Assembly (NCBI GenBank): GCA_019894715.1
Contig: JAGXOA010000064.1
Location: 1 to 37,820 of the forward strand
Source of the DNA: Promethearchaeota archaeon
Lineage (GTDB): Archaea > Asgardarchaeota > Lokiarchaeia > Sigyniarchaeales > SOKP01
Direction of reading: 5' to 3'
Length of the DNA: 37,820 nt
The notes under the pieces were generated by a model. That model searched no databases. It saw nothing but the letters and a program-made list of their open reading frames with translations, and was not told the DNA's origin. Position numbers and translations under genes: made by a program. Each line of letters opens with the position of its first letter. Position 1 is the first letter of the stretch. This document shows positions 1-8,570 of the stretch, piece by piece.

Positions 1-1
1 C

Positions 2-109
2 CTCAGTGAACGAGGAATCATTCCAAATATGATGGAATGGTTTTCTACGATAAACAGGCCAACCCGTAGTAGAAGCGGTTGTGTACTCGTAGGAAGCCAC
101 GGTCTTTAG
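2..109 (+). pseudogene. tnpB: TnpB C-terminal tail (partial at window edge)
   Basis: An open frame enters from the left edge and ends at the TAG at 107-109, inside the loop of the right-end hairpin of an IS200/IS605-type element. About 35 residues are visible, including SERGIIPN and a final VGSHGL. The stop codon falling in the CTTTAG of the right-end hairpin is the usual arrangement for TnpB, the RNA-guided nuclease of these elements. The RuvC catalytic residues and zinc finger would lie outside the window, so intactness cannot be judged. The call rests on the linkage to the hairpin more than on residue matches. Confidence 0.5.
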
Positions 110-125
110 GCCGTGTGTAGTTCAC
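91..125 (+). mobile_element. IS200/IS605-type right-end hairpin (copy A1)
   Basis: GAAGCCACGG-tctttagg-CCGTG followed by TGTAGTTCAC. The stem-loop with CTTTAG in the loop and GTAGTTCA afterwards is the classic right end of TnpB-carrying IS605/IS1341-like elements. Three related copies occur at 7131, 8333 and 12864. This is the only one with coding sequence attached. Confidence 0.7.
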
Positions 126-183
126 AATCAATACAAGAAATAATATAATTAGAAATAATGGTGGATTATGAAGAAGAATTAAT

Positions 184-2589
184 TTATCTAGTTTTAGATT
201 TAAATTTTTGATATAATGCTTTATCTAGGTATTTTCCTATTTTTTTTGCAATAATTTTTGCAATCTCGTATTTTTCTCCATCATATAATTTTTCTTGTTC
301 AATACTACCTTTTTTTGGGGTATGACGTTTTTCTAAAATTTGTTCTATATGGTTTATTACATCATTTTTTATGATTTCTTGATTTGGTAACTTTATATTT
401 GGTGCTAAGGTTCTTATTTTATCTAATGCAAATACAAAATATTCTGTTATTCTTTCTAACGACCCTCCATCTAATTCACTGTGTAATTTTAAATTTTCTG
501 TAGTCGTCTTTGTATCTTTATCTTGCCAATATAATTGATTTGGATTTATTCCAGAACTATTGATTCTCATTAAAGAAGAAGTAATTCTACGCTCTATCCA
601 ATTAAGTGTGCTTATTTTTTGCTTCTCTATTATTTTTAATTTTTTCTGCTCTTTCTCTTTTTCTTTTGCACTAATTTCATTTATAATGGCTTTTCTTCTT
701 GTTTCTTCAAATTGCTCAAATCTCTTAATTAGATCATATCCTAAACAATAAGAAATAGGTGAAATTAAATCCTTACTTAGTTTTATATCTTTTATATTTT
801 TATAGATTGGACTGGGAGAATTACTATACATCTTCATTGCTTTTTCTAAAGATGTATCTAATAATCTTGCTAATATAAATCCATTAATGAGAAATGGTTG
901 ATTTTCTGCATTAAATATCAATACTAATTCTTTTTGTCTTTTCTTTAAACGTTTGATTAATAATTCTTCTAATTTTATCCAAACCCATTCTTCTGATTTA
1001 TTTGTCTTATACATTTTTTTAAAAGCTAAGAGATATAATGCTTTTTCATTTGAAATCTTATGATATGATTCAATAATTCTACTTAGTTGTCTTAGAATCT
1101 TTGATAAGGTGTAAAAAAAGATATCTTTAACGATATTATTTATTATCTCTTTAAAATCTAATAAAAAAAGAATTTGTGAATAATCAACTAAATTCAAATT
1201 CTTTAGAAAAATTTCATCAATTATCTCTTTCTTTTTCAAAGATTCTTTCAATTCTATATATGTAATACCTATTTTCCTTTCTAATATTTCCCATAATTCA
1301 TTAAATTCATTTCTCTCCCTTTTTAATAGTTCAATAAGACTTTTCTTTTCATTTCCTATAATATTTTCTTGATTTTTTACATTGATATTATTAATTTCTA
1401 TAAGGGCTTTTTTTGCTATATTTACTATATTTTTTTTCTGATCATTCAACTGCATTATATCAAATTTATCGATATTGTATCTTATCATATTTTCTTCAAT
1501 ATTTGTAACAAGTTCTTCATCAACATTGATAATTTGTAAAATATTATAGATTCCATATTTGTTTAAAGCATAAATTATTTCCTCAAAACATTCTTCATTG
1601 ATATGTTGTAAAAAATATATAAAATCATTAGGATTTGTTTTAAATTGAATAATTATCTCTTTTTTTAAAAAATTTAATACTTTTTCTTCAAATTCATCGA
1701 AATTGATATCCGTTTCTAGAGCATTTTCAATAATGCGAATTAGAGTCTTTTTTAATTTATTTGCATTCTTAAATGCTTTTAATCCTGGAATTGATATTGG
1801 AAAGCGGTTAAGATCATACTCAATGATTTTTTTCTTTATCATTCTACCTGGCATTGCACTCATTTTTAATTCTTGATATGACTTAAATTCGAAATCTTTT
1901 TGAATCTTTTTCTTTATTCTTATCAGTGTTGATAATTCGATATTCTTATCCTCTTTTTCATCTTGTAGTAATTTTTTCTCTAATTCAATAGATATATCTT
2001 TAAATTTTGCGCCTTCATTTAAAATATCCCGTTTAATATTATTGGTTAATCCAATTAAATCTCCAATTAGATCATAAAAATTAAAAGATGAGAAATGTAA
2101 CATAATTTCCAATAGTTCTTTTTCTAAATTTTTATCAATTTCATTTAGTAAATTTTCTTTTTCACTCTCAATTATATCATCGTTTCTCACTTTTATTAAT
2201 AAACCTAAGAATTTATCCTCCAAATCTATTAGCTTAAATAACATCTTGATTTCAGACTCAAAGGAATCTTTTAATAAAAATTTTATTTCGTTATAGATAG
2301 TTTTTTTTTCATTGATTTCTAATTTTTTTGAATATTCAAAAGTTCCTTTATCTAAGTCTACAGACTCCCCAACTCTAATTCCATGATTATGATAAATATG
2401 TACTGAAGCTGTTGCTATTAATAAATCTTTTAATGTTGCTTTTTTTTCCACTAATTCAAAAATCTTTGCCTTATCTGCTTCTCTTTTAAAATGAGATAAT
2501 ATTAAATCAATAGTTTGGAAATATCTAAAAGTACTCTCAACAGCAGTTGTCTTTCTTTTTATTCCAGTAATCATAATTCTTTTATCCAC
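184..2589 (-). CDS. Large helical protein of unknown function (801 aa)
   Basis: I do not recognise a family. The protein is almost entirely predicted helix, rich in K, E, I, N and L, with charged coiled-coil-like stretches (for example the EKEKEQKKLKIIEKQK region near residue 650). It has no signal peptide, membrane segment, cysteine cluster or nucleotide-binding loop that I can see. The GTG start at 2587-2589 lies inside the end of the upstream gene, a 19-base overlap, so the two are probably translationally coupled and work together. A shorter start at the ATG six codons in is possible. The downstream end abuts the TnpB element remnant. Confidence 0.75.
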   Translation of the reverse strand: MDKRIMITGIKRKTTAVESTFRYFQTIDLILSHFKREADKAKIFELVEKKATLKDLLIATASVHIYHNHGIRVGESVDLDKGTFEYSKKLEINEKKTIYNEIKFLLKDSFESEIKMLFKLIDLEDKFLGLLIKVRNDDIIESEKENLLNEIDKNLEKELLEIMLHFSSFNFYDLIGDLIGLTNNIKRDILNEGAKFKDISIELEKKLLQDEKEDKNIELSTLIRIKKKIQKDFEFKSYQELKMSAMPGRMIKKKIIEYDLNRFPISIPGLKAFKNANKLKKTLIRIIENALETDINFDEFEEKVLNFLKKEIIIQFKTNPNDFIYFLQHINEECFEEIIYALNKYGIYNILQIINVDEELVTNIEENMIRYNIDKFDIMQLNDQKKNIVNIAKKALIEINNINVKNQENIIGNEKKSLIELLKRERNEFNELWEILERKIGITYIELKESLKKKEIIDEIFLKNLNLVDYSQILFLLDFKEIINNIVKDIFFYTLSKILRQLSRIIESYHKISNEKALYLLAFKKMYKTNKSEEWVWIKLEELLIKRLKKRQKELVLIFNAENQPFLINGFILARLLDTSLEKAMKMYSNSPSPIYKNIKDIKLSKDLISPISYCLGYDLIKRFEQFEETRRKAIINEISAKEKEKEQKKLKIIEKQKISTLNWIERRITSSLMRINSSGINPNQLYWQDKDTKTTTENLKLHSELDGGSLERITEYFVFALDKIRTLAPNIKLPNQEIIKNDVINHIEQILEKRHTPKKGSIEQEKLYDGEKYEIAKIIAKKIGKYLDKALYQKFKSKTR

Positions 2590-4874
2590 TCTCTATACAC
2601 TTGTTTAAAATTATCTAATAAGTTTACCATTATATATCCATCTCCCCAATATTTAATATTAAATACTTGAAATAAATCTCCTTTAAATAGCTCTCTCTCC
2701 TCATTAGTAGAATTATATTTAAGAATTAATGATTTAGGAATTGGAATTAATTTAGAAAAATATTTTAATTCATTTTTTCTTATGTAATTATAAAAATTAT
2801 CGCTTTCATTAACTTTAAAATACTCTAGGGGTATTATTTCTTGTGACGTAGCAAGAAGACTACTAATCTTATTCTCAATTTTCTTTTTTATATATATTGG
2901 AAATTCTGTTTTAATCCCAAGAAAATATTCATATTGTTTAAGGAATGATAATAAATTATCTCTTTTATCCTCATTTTTTTCTTGAGCTATGAAATTATCT
3001 AAAAATTCCATAAATTTTTCAGGATCTTGGGATTTACTTTCTCTCTCTTCTAAATAATTTATAAAATCATTATAAATCTCAATAAGAGTCCATTCTTTCT
3101 TAACATTCAATTTTAGAAAAATCTTCGTATAATCCTTTATCCATTCAAGAATATAATTTTTCCAGGTTAAATCTATACCAGATAATCTCTTCTCTAAAAA
3201 TCTATGAAATTTTGTAGAAAATAATACTGGATCACTAATTTCTGAACTTGGAACTTCCTTCAGATATCTATTTATTGTAGAATAACGTAGAATATAACTT
3301 AAAAGAAAATGAAGTTCATCTGAAAACATTTTAAATCCTTTTATTGAATCTTTTATGTTGATTGAATCCTGTAGATTAATTTCTGTAAAAGAAACGATAT
3401 CCTTAATTTTCAATTCTATTTTTCGAAAAAATTCATCAAGATTATTGAAAACTAATGTTTTAAATGATTTTAGAAGAATTTTATTATCAAATTCCCTATC
3501 ATTTTTATTTGAAAAAGATATAATTTCAATTTTTTTTAATATATGTTCATGAAATTCATCAAAAATACGCTCTCCTAAAATTCTAGAAGGTTTTGGTTCA
3601 TTGATAAACTCTTCTTTTAATTCTTTAATTAGATTTTTTATATTTAACCTTAAATTTCGATTTACTAAATATTGGTATTTATAAGTATTTATAATCATCA
3701 GAGTATTATTAACTAATTCTGAAAAATAATTAAAAACTGATGTTAATTCATTAGCTCTTATCTCATCCTTTTTTATTATCATTTGACTAATGAAATTACT
3801 TGTGATATTGAATAACTCAGAAAAATCATTATTGTTATTATTTTTAATTTTCTTTCCAAAAAGTTCTAAGATTTGATCTATGGATCCTTTTTCTCCACTT
3901 ATTTGAAAATCTTTACTTAAACTAAAGAAACGTTCAATATTTGTCTTAATTTGCTCTAGAATAATATCAATTCTGGAAATTAACCAGTTTTCAGATTTTA
4001 ATTCATTTACCTTTGCTAAATCTTTTTCTATATTTTTTATAAAAAACTTAACTAATTTATTTTGGAAATAGTCGATTGTACCTGTATTTACTAAATTCAA
4101 GAGATTAGTTCCCAAATTTAAGGTTTTTTCAATTACAAAATTAGCACTTGGTTCTGTAATTGAAAACTTAAGATGTTCTTTTGCTGTCTTTCCTTCGAAT
4201 GGATTTTTTAATTTTTCAAATTTATTGTGTGATAAGGTAATTTCAGTTGGATTTTTATGCCATTGCAGATCTATCCTTGATTTTAATTTACAGTATTTCT
4301 CCAAAAACTTTTTCTCTGTTGGCATTAAATCTGATAGGCCAATCATTTCTTTATTCCATTTATTTTCAATCAATTGGCCATATAATTTTTTTGTAAATCG
4401 AGAAGCAAATCTTCTAAAAACATGCTCTTTTTGATTATTACTGAGTTCAGGGTTATTTGCATAATCTTCAACCTCAAAAAATAATCTACTTATATGGGTG
4501 ATTGCTTTATTTGATTTGTGTATATTAATATAACCTATCTCGGGCTTTAATGCAAGCATTAAACTTTCACAATCTTTGTAATTCCCTGGTACCAATATCA
4601 TTGATTTTGGAAAGATCCTTGTTTTAAAATCCTCAGGATAAAAATTTTTTAATTCAAATTCAATAAAAAATAATTCAGAACCAGTGTAATCTCTCAACAT
4701 TGCATTAAATTGAGTAAGATATTTTATAACATCTACAGAAAGTTCTTTAATAATTGCTTTTTTTAGACTGCCTGGTCCAATTATATCTCCCACAATCAAA
4801 TTCTCTTGATTTGGGGAGGAATATCCAAACATTATAGAAAATTGATAATTAATTGATTCTCTAGTGGTTATCAT
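2571..4874 (-). CDS. Large helical protein of unknown function (767 aa)
   Basis: First gene of a two-gene minus-strand unit, starting at ATG 4872-4874. The first ~140 residues look mixed alpha/beta (SIMFGYSS, LIVGDIIGPG, LFFIEFELKNFYP), and the remaining ~600 are helical, with repeated LI/EF/KK patterns and no obvious catalytic motif. No membrane segment or signal peptide is apparent. The C-terminus is compact and aromatic (FNIKYWGDGYIMVNLL). It is divergently arranged with a roadblock/LC7 gene 235 bases away, a fold that usually acts as a GTPase-system scaffold. A link between them is only suggested by position. No family assignment is offered. Confidence 0.75.
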   Translation of the reverse strand: MITTRESINYQFSIMFGYSSPNQENLIVGDIIGPGSLKKAIIKELSVDVIKYLTQFNAMLRDYTGSELFFIEFELKNFYPEDFKTRIFPKSMILVPGNYKDCESLMLALKPEIGYINIHKSNKAITHISRLFFEVEDYANNPELSNNQKEHVFRRFASRFTKKLYGQLIENKWNKEMIGLSDLMPTEKKFLEKYCKLKSRIDLQWHKNPTEITLSHNKFEKLKNPFEGKTAKEHLKFSITEPSANFVIEKTLNLGTNLLNLVNTGTIDYFQNKLVKFFIKNIEKDLAKVNELKSENWLISRIDIILEQIKTNIERFFSLSKDFQISGEKGSIDQILELFGKKIKNNNNNDFSELFNITSNFISQMIIKKDEIRANELTSVFNYFSELVNNTLMIINTYKYQYLVNRNLRLNIKNLIKELKEEFINEPKPSRILGERIFDEFHEHILKKIEIISFSNKNDREFDNKILLKSFKTLVFNNLDEFFRKIELKIKDIVSFTEINLQDSINIKDSIKGFKMFSDELHFLLSYILRYSTINRYLKEVPSSEISDPVLFSTKFHRFLEKRLSGIDLTWKNYILEWIKDYTKIFLKLNVKKEWTLIEIYNDFINYLEERESKSQDPEKFMEFLDNFIAQEKNEDKRDNLLSFLKQYEYFLGIKTEFPIYIKKKIENKISSLLATSQEIIPLEYFKVNESDNFYNYIRKNELKYFSKLIPIPKSLILKYNSTNEERELFKGDLFQVFNIKYWGDGYIMVNLLDNFKQVYREWIKEL

Positions 4875-5081
4875 TTTAAGTGATAATAAAAATTTTGCTT
4901 TTCTTTCAATTATATAATAGATTAAATATATATTTTTAAGTAATTGTACTTTAAATGAGGTTATAAATTCAAATTAGCAATAAAATTTTCAATCAAATAA
5001 GAATATTAATGATTGTATTTTTAATTATACTATAAAAAAAATATTATTTTAAGGAATTATCTCTAAAAATATTTTTTATTT

Positions 5082-5112
5082 TTATATATTGTAGATAGGT
5101 GAGAAAAAGATT
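5082..5112 (+). promoter_or_regulatory. TATA box and AGGTG ribosome site for roadblock gene
   Basis: An archaeal TATA-like box (TTATATAT, 5082-5089) is followed by AGGTG (5097-5101) and, 8 nt later, ATT at 5110 in frame with the roadblock protein. The TATA spacing would also put transcription start close to 5110, so either a leaderless message or Shine-Dalgarno initiation is conceivable. There is no ATG, GTG or TTG in frame between the upstream stop (5092-5094) and residue 65. Confidence 0.4.
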
Positions 5113-5514
5113 CAATTTGGAAGTGACTTAGGCATTACCAATGAAGATATTGAAAAAATAAGTCCACAAATTACATTTATTACTTCAAACGCAGATATTG
5201 AAGCAATAGCACTTGTATCCACCGAAGGCTATCAAATTGCGTTCTCTGCTTTACCACAATATAAAGTAGATGGTGATCAATTTTGTGGTCTAGCTTCTGC
5301 ATTGCTAATGACAGGAAGAACCACAATCCAACAATTATTTCAAGAAGATCTCAGTGAAATAATTCTTAGGGCAGAGGATGGATATGTTGTTATTACTAAT
5401 GCTGATAAATTAGTAATTGTCTGTGCCGGAACAATTATTGAGACTCTTATGAAATCTGTGAAAGTTATGAGAGTTGCTGCTAAGAATTTGATACAAATTT
5501 TTGAAGGAAGATAA
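5110..5514 (+). CDS. Roadblock/LC7-domain protein, apparent ATT start
   Basis: The frame is open from 5095 to the TAA at 5512-5514 and encodes about 134 aa with the single-domain roadblock pattern: ITFITSNADIEAIALVSTEGYQIAFS (beta-hairpin region), then FCGLASALLMTGR (helix), LSEIILRAEDGYVVI and LVIVCAG (sheet), and a closing helix. Archaeal and Asgard roadblock proteins dimerise and partner small GTPases; a Rab-like GTPase lies at 29.8 kb. A start at the internal TTG 5302 would remove half of the domain, so the true start must be upstream. The best-placed codon after AGGTG is ATT 5110. The gene is monocistronic. Confidence 0.8.
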   Translation: MQFGSDLGITNEDIEKISPQITFITSNADIEAIALVSTEGYQIAFSALPQYKVDGDQFCGLASALLMTGRTTIQQLFQEDLSEIILRAEDGYVVITNADKLVIVCAGTIIETLMKSVKVMRVAAKNLIQIFEGR

Positions 5515-5676
5515 AAAAAATTAAAATACTTTATCCAAATTTAATAGTGAATTACTCATTCTGTTGTTTTATATTTTTATTATATTAACACATTAACATT
5601 CTCTATTATATGATTTGATAAGATTTAATATTAATTCACTATGATATAACTAAAAAAAAAATAGAGGTATTTAAAT

Positions 5677-7080
5677 ATGGTAGACTACTTCAATGCAAGG
5701 ATTTTTTTAAATCCAAATGAAATTCCAAAAGAATGGATAAATATTTTACCTGATTTACCAACACCAATGACTCCTTTAATTAATCCGATGGATGGGACAC
5801 CTGCACCATTTGAAATGGCCTGTGCAGTTTTTCCTAAAGAATGTGTTCTTCAAGAAGTTTCCCAAGAACCAATGATTCCTATACCAAATGAAATAAGGGA
5901 GATCTTTGCTAAAACATATAGACCTACTCCATTACACAGGGCATTAGGATTGGAAAAATCAATAGGAATAGAAGGAGATGATATAAAGATTTTTTATAAG
6001 AACGAATCCGTATCTCCTACTGGATCCCATAAACCTAATACTGCAATTGCACAAGCCTATTATGCCAAAAAACAAGGTCTTGAAGAATTAGTTACAGAGA
6101 CAGGAGCGGGACAATGGGGATCTGGACTTTCTTTTGGATGCAGTCAATTTGATTTAAAATGTATAGTTTATATGGTACGTGCAAGTTTTTTGCAAAAACC
6201 AGGAAGAAAAATATTGATGAGATCATTTAATGCAGAAGTTCATGCTAGTCCATCAAGATTTACTGAATCTGGGAAATTATTTTATGAAAAGGATCCAGAT
6301 CACCCTGGAAGTTTAGGATTGGCTATCTCTGAAGCAGTAGAGCATAGTCTTAGAAGTGATAAAGCAAGATATTCTCTTGGTAGTGTAGTTAATTTTGTAT
6401 TATTACATCAAACTATCATTGGTCAAGAGGCTAAGGCACAATTACAGAAAGCAGGTATTGGAACCCCTGATATAATTATTGGAAGTATGGGCGGGGGATC
6501 CAATTTTGCAGGACTAATGCTTCCATTTGCTAGAGATAAAATACATGGAAAAACACCAGACATAGACATAATTGGTGTAGAACCAAGAGCATGTCCAAGT
6601 GTATGTAAAGGAGAATATCGTTGGGATTTTGGGGATACAGCACAAAGAGCTCCAATTGTAAAAATGTATACTTTAGGTCATACATTTATTCCAAGTCCAA
6701 TTCATGCAGGGGGATTAAGATACCATGGTATGGCACCAATTATTTCTATATTACATAATAATAATGTACTTAGAGCAGTAATGCATCATCAAACAGAGGT
6801 GATAGAGGCAGGAATTAAATTTGCTAATGCAGAAGGTATAATTCCCGCTCCAGAATGTGCTCATGCTGTCAAAGAAGCTATTGATCAAGCATTAAAAGCA
6901 AAAGAAGATAATGAGAAGAAAACAATTCTGTTTAATTTCAGTGGCCATGGATATTTTGATTTATTAGCATATAAAGAGTTTATGACTGGTAATTTAGTAG
7001 ACTATGAATTACCTACTGGGGATATTCAAAAAGCTTTAAACTCACCTGAAATGCCAAATATTGATGAATCAAAATTCTAA
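5677..7080 (+). CDS. trpB2: Tryptophan synthase beta chain, TrpB2 type
   Basis: This PLP enzyme condenses indole (or an indole donor) with serine to give tryptophan. At 467 aa it fits the longer TrpB2 class rather than the ~400 aa TrpB1. The PLP lysine is K119 in the motif TGSHKPNTA, the catalytic glutamate is E141 in TETGAGQWG, and the PLP-phosphate loop is GSMGGGSNFAG starting at residue 269. The start ATG has AGGT 8 nt upstream. No trpA or other trp gene is adjacent, so it may act as an indole-salvage enzyme, the role often proposed for stand-alone TrpB2 proteins. Confidence 0.95.
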   Translation: MVDYFNARIFLNPNEIPKEWINILPDLPTPMTPLINPMDGTPAPFEMACAVFPKECVLQEVSQEPMIPIPNEIREIFAKTYRPTPLHRALGLEKSIGIEGDDIKIFYKNESVSPTGSHKPNTAIAQAYYAKKQGLEELVTETGAGQWGSGLSFGCSQFDLKCIVYMVRASFLQKPGRKILMRSFNAEVHASPSRFTESGKLFYEKDPDHPGSLGLAISEAVEHSLRSDKARYSLGSVVNFVLLHQTIIGQEAKAQLQKAGIGTPDIIIGSMGGGSNFAGLMLPFARDKIHGKTPDIDIIGVEPRACPSVCKGEYRWDFGDTAQRAPIVKMYTLGHTFIPSPIHAGGLRYHGMAPIISILHNNNVLRAVMHHQTEVIEAGIKFANAEGIIPAPECAHAVKEAIDQALKAKEDNEKKTILFNFSGHGYFDLLAYKEFMTGNLVDYELPTGDIQKALNSPEMPNIDESKF

Positions 7081-7102
7081 TTTTAATAAATTTTCTATTC
7101 TC

Positions 7103-7110
7103 TTTTTTTT
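7103..7110 (+). terminator. Oligo-T terminator after trpB2
   Basis: A TCT(T)8 run lies 22 bases after the trpB2 stop codon. Archaeal RNA polymerase terminates at U-rich runs without needing a hairpin. Because the window is AT-rich, the specificity of this signal is limited. Confidence 0.35.
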
Positions 7111-7130
7111 AAAAATTTACCAATATCAAA

Positions 7131-7164
7131 GCAGAAAGCCACGACCTTTAGGTAGTGGTAGGTC
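7131..7164 (+). mobile_element. Orphan IS605-type right-end hairpin (copy A2)
   Basis: GCAGAAAGCCACGACC, then TTTAGG, then TAGTGGTAGGTC. It matches the right end at 91-124 and is nearly identical to the reverse complement of 8333-8366, but no tnpB sequence precedes it (trpB2 does). It lies in the 7081-7276 gap upstream of pyrI. It is probably a footprint left by an element, or a non-autonomous copy. Confidence 0.6.
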
Positions 7165-7276
7165 AATTCTAACTATTCGAACCTAGCATAATCAAATTAT
7201 AAATAAAATCTAAATTATTCTATTAACTAGATTAATAAATTAAAATATATACTATGAAAACTATTTTATTGTTAGG

Positions 7277-7783
7277 ATGTCTCAAACGAATTTAAGAATT
7301 GATAGAATTCATGAGGGAACTGTTATTGATCATATCGATGCGGGGTATGCTCTGACAATATTAAATCTAACAGGTCTTGATGAGTCTCCCAATCTAATGA
7401 CTATTGGGGTCAATGTGTCATCAAAAAAATATAAAAAAAAAGATATAATAAAAATTGAGAATGTGTTTTTAGATAAGATTCAAATGCAGATGATATCTAT
7501 TTTATCTCCAAACGCAACAATATCCCTTATAGAGAATGATACAGTAATTAAAAAAGAAAGTGTTAATTTACCAAAAGTAATTAAGAAATTATTAGCATGT
7601 CAAACAAAAACTTGTATAAGTAATTCACAAAAAGAACCAATTGAAACGGAATTTTCTGTCCTAGAAGAGAAACCTCTAAAAATACAATGTATTTTTTGTG
7701 ATAGAATATACAAATTAGATGAAATAAATTTTCAATCAAAGAGAAAAAAAAGGAAAAAGATAAAGCAAAGAATTTTGTTATAA
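7277..7783 (+). CDS. pyrI: Aspartate carbamoyltransferase regulatory subunit
   Basis: PyrI binds nucleotides allosterically and joins the PyrB catalytic trimers in pyrimidine synthesis. The 168 aa product has the N-terminal nucleotide-binding motif EGTVIDHIDAGYAL and the four zinc cysteines C108, C113, C138 and C141, in the spacing of the Escherichia coli protein (109/114/138/141). The C-terminus ends in an extra basic tail (KRKKRKK). The ATG at 7277 has a short AGG just before it. No pyrB is in the window, although the two are commonly adjacent in archaea. The inverted IS605-type ends on both sides could mark rearrangement at this locus. Confidence 0.93.
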   Translation: MSQTNLRIDRIHEGTVIDHIDAGYALTILNLTGLDESPNLMTIGVNVSSKKYKKKDIIKIENVFLDKIQMQMISILSPNATISLIENDTVIKKESVNLPKVIKKLLACQTKTCISNSQKEPIETEFSVLEEKPLKIQCIFCDRIYKLDEINFQSKRKKRKKIKQRILL

Positions 7784-7822
7784 ATATCAAAAATTACTTT
7801 ACTAATCTGATTTTTATGTGGA

Positions 7823-8233
7823 TTATAAAGTTAATAAAGTATGTGTAATAGTTGTGGAAATCATAAAAAGGAAAAAATAAATACCTAAACCTGGAGATAT
7901 AATTTTTTTCCAATTCCACTCTTCTTTACTGTATTCAAATTTAAAAATAAAAAAGCTAGCAAAGAAGGGAAATAAAAACCAGAATACAATCATCCATAAA
8001 AACATCCACCATCCAATTAAACCCAATAAAAGTCGTGCAGTAATTCCACCTAATACCCCAGTCACAGCTCTAGACCAGTATAATTTGGCTTGCTGATTTA
8101 ATCGTATATCAAGAGCACTTTCTTTTCCTTTTTTTTCTTTTACATGATCGTCTATCCTTTCTTTCCTTAATTTGATCAGTTTCTTCCTTTTCTTACGAAT
8201 ATCAACTTTCTTTGGGCGTTTCTTTTTTACCAT
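7823..8233 (-). CDS. Small basic-headed membrane protein, 3 TM, possibly EMC6-like
   Basis: 136 aa. The first 50 residues are strongly basic (KKKRPKK, KKRKKLIKLRKER). They are followed by RAVTGVLGGITARLLLGLIG, a hydrophobic WWMFLWMIVFWFLFPFFASFF segment, and a final segment around ISPGLGIYFFLFMISTTI. The three-helix layout with a glycine-rich first helix after an arginine resembles the Rab5-interacting/EMC6 superfamily, members of which act in membrane-protein insertion. That resemblance is by eye and weak. It is convergent with pyrI, and both lie between the inverted right-end hairpins. Confidence 0.65.
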   Translation of the reverse strand: MVKKKRPKKVDIRKKRKKLIKLRKERIDDHVKEKKGKESALDIRLNQQAKLYWSRAVTGVLGGITARLLLGLIGWWMFLWMIVFWFLFPFFASFFIFKFEYSKEEWNWKKIISPGLGIYFFLFMISTTITHTLLTL

Positions 8234-8570
8234 GATTTTTTTTTTATAATGATGAAATTTGAATCAATACTTATTAGAAATTAAAAGCATTATTTAATTT
8301 TTTTATTGAAAAATTTATAATATCTCTTTTTTGAACTACCACTACCCAAAGATCGTGGCTTTCTGCTTTAATATGGGTTTTCCATAGGTAAATGAACAAT
8401 TTTTTATTTTAAAAAAGAGAAAATTAAAATGCTGTCTAATAATAAGACATTTTCTTGAATGAGATTTTAACTACCTAAAAATTTATACAATTTAGATTCC
8501 TTTTTTTAAATATCTCTATTGATATGTTATCAAATAATTATCTATAATACAAATTAAATCAAATATAAGG
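8234..8570. other. Gene-free stretch holding one IS605-type right end
   Basis: Divergent spacer between the small membrane protein and rqcH. Besides the hairpin at 8333-8366 it is AT-rich with no open frame worth calling. The last 60 bases probably carry the rqcH promoter, ending in AGGT at 8568-8571. Confidence 0.5.
8333..8366 (-). mobile_element. Orphan IS605-type right-end hairpin (copy A3)
   Basis: Reading the minus strand: GCAGAAAGCCACGATC, TTTGGG, TAGTGGTAGTTC. It is an inverted, almost perfect partner of 7131-7164, with matching flanks AAAGCAGAAAG. No tnpB coding sequence is attached. Confidence 0.6.

Larger units (their letters stand above)
1..125 (+). ncRNA. Probable omega-RNA (reRNA) region at tnpB 3' end
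   Basis: In TnpB systems the guide-carrying RNA is made from the 3' end of tnpB through the right end of the element. This stretch overlaps the presumed tnpB tail, is richer in G and C than its surroundings, and contains several short self-complementary pieces (for example ATTCCAAATATGATGGAAT near 19-37) before the terminal hairpin at 91-124. The following host sequence would act as guide. This is inference from position and composition; no transcript is shown. Confidence 0.35.

Noticed and set aside
1-125. tRNA-like gene in the GC-richer left edge
   Set aside because: No acceptor stem, T-loop GTTC arrangement or anticodon arm can be drawn; the hairpin matches an IS605-type right end instead.
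560-751. Plus-strand open frame of 63 codons inside the 801 aa gene
   Set aside because: It is an antisense shadow: low-complexity Phe/Ser/Ile composition created by the Lys/Glu-rich gene opposite, with no ribosome site.
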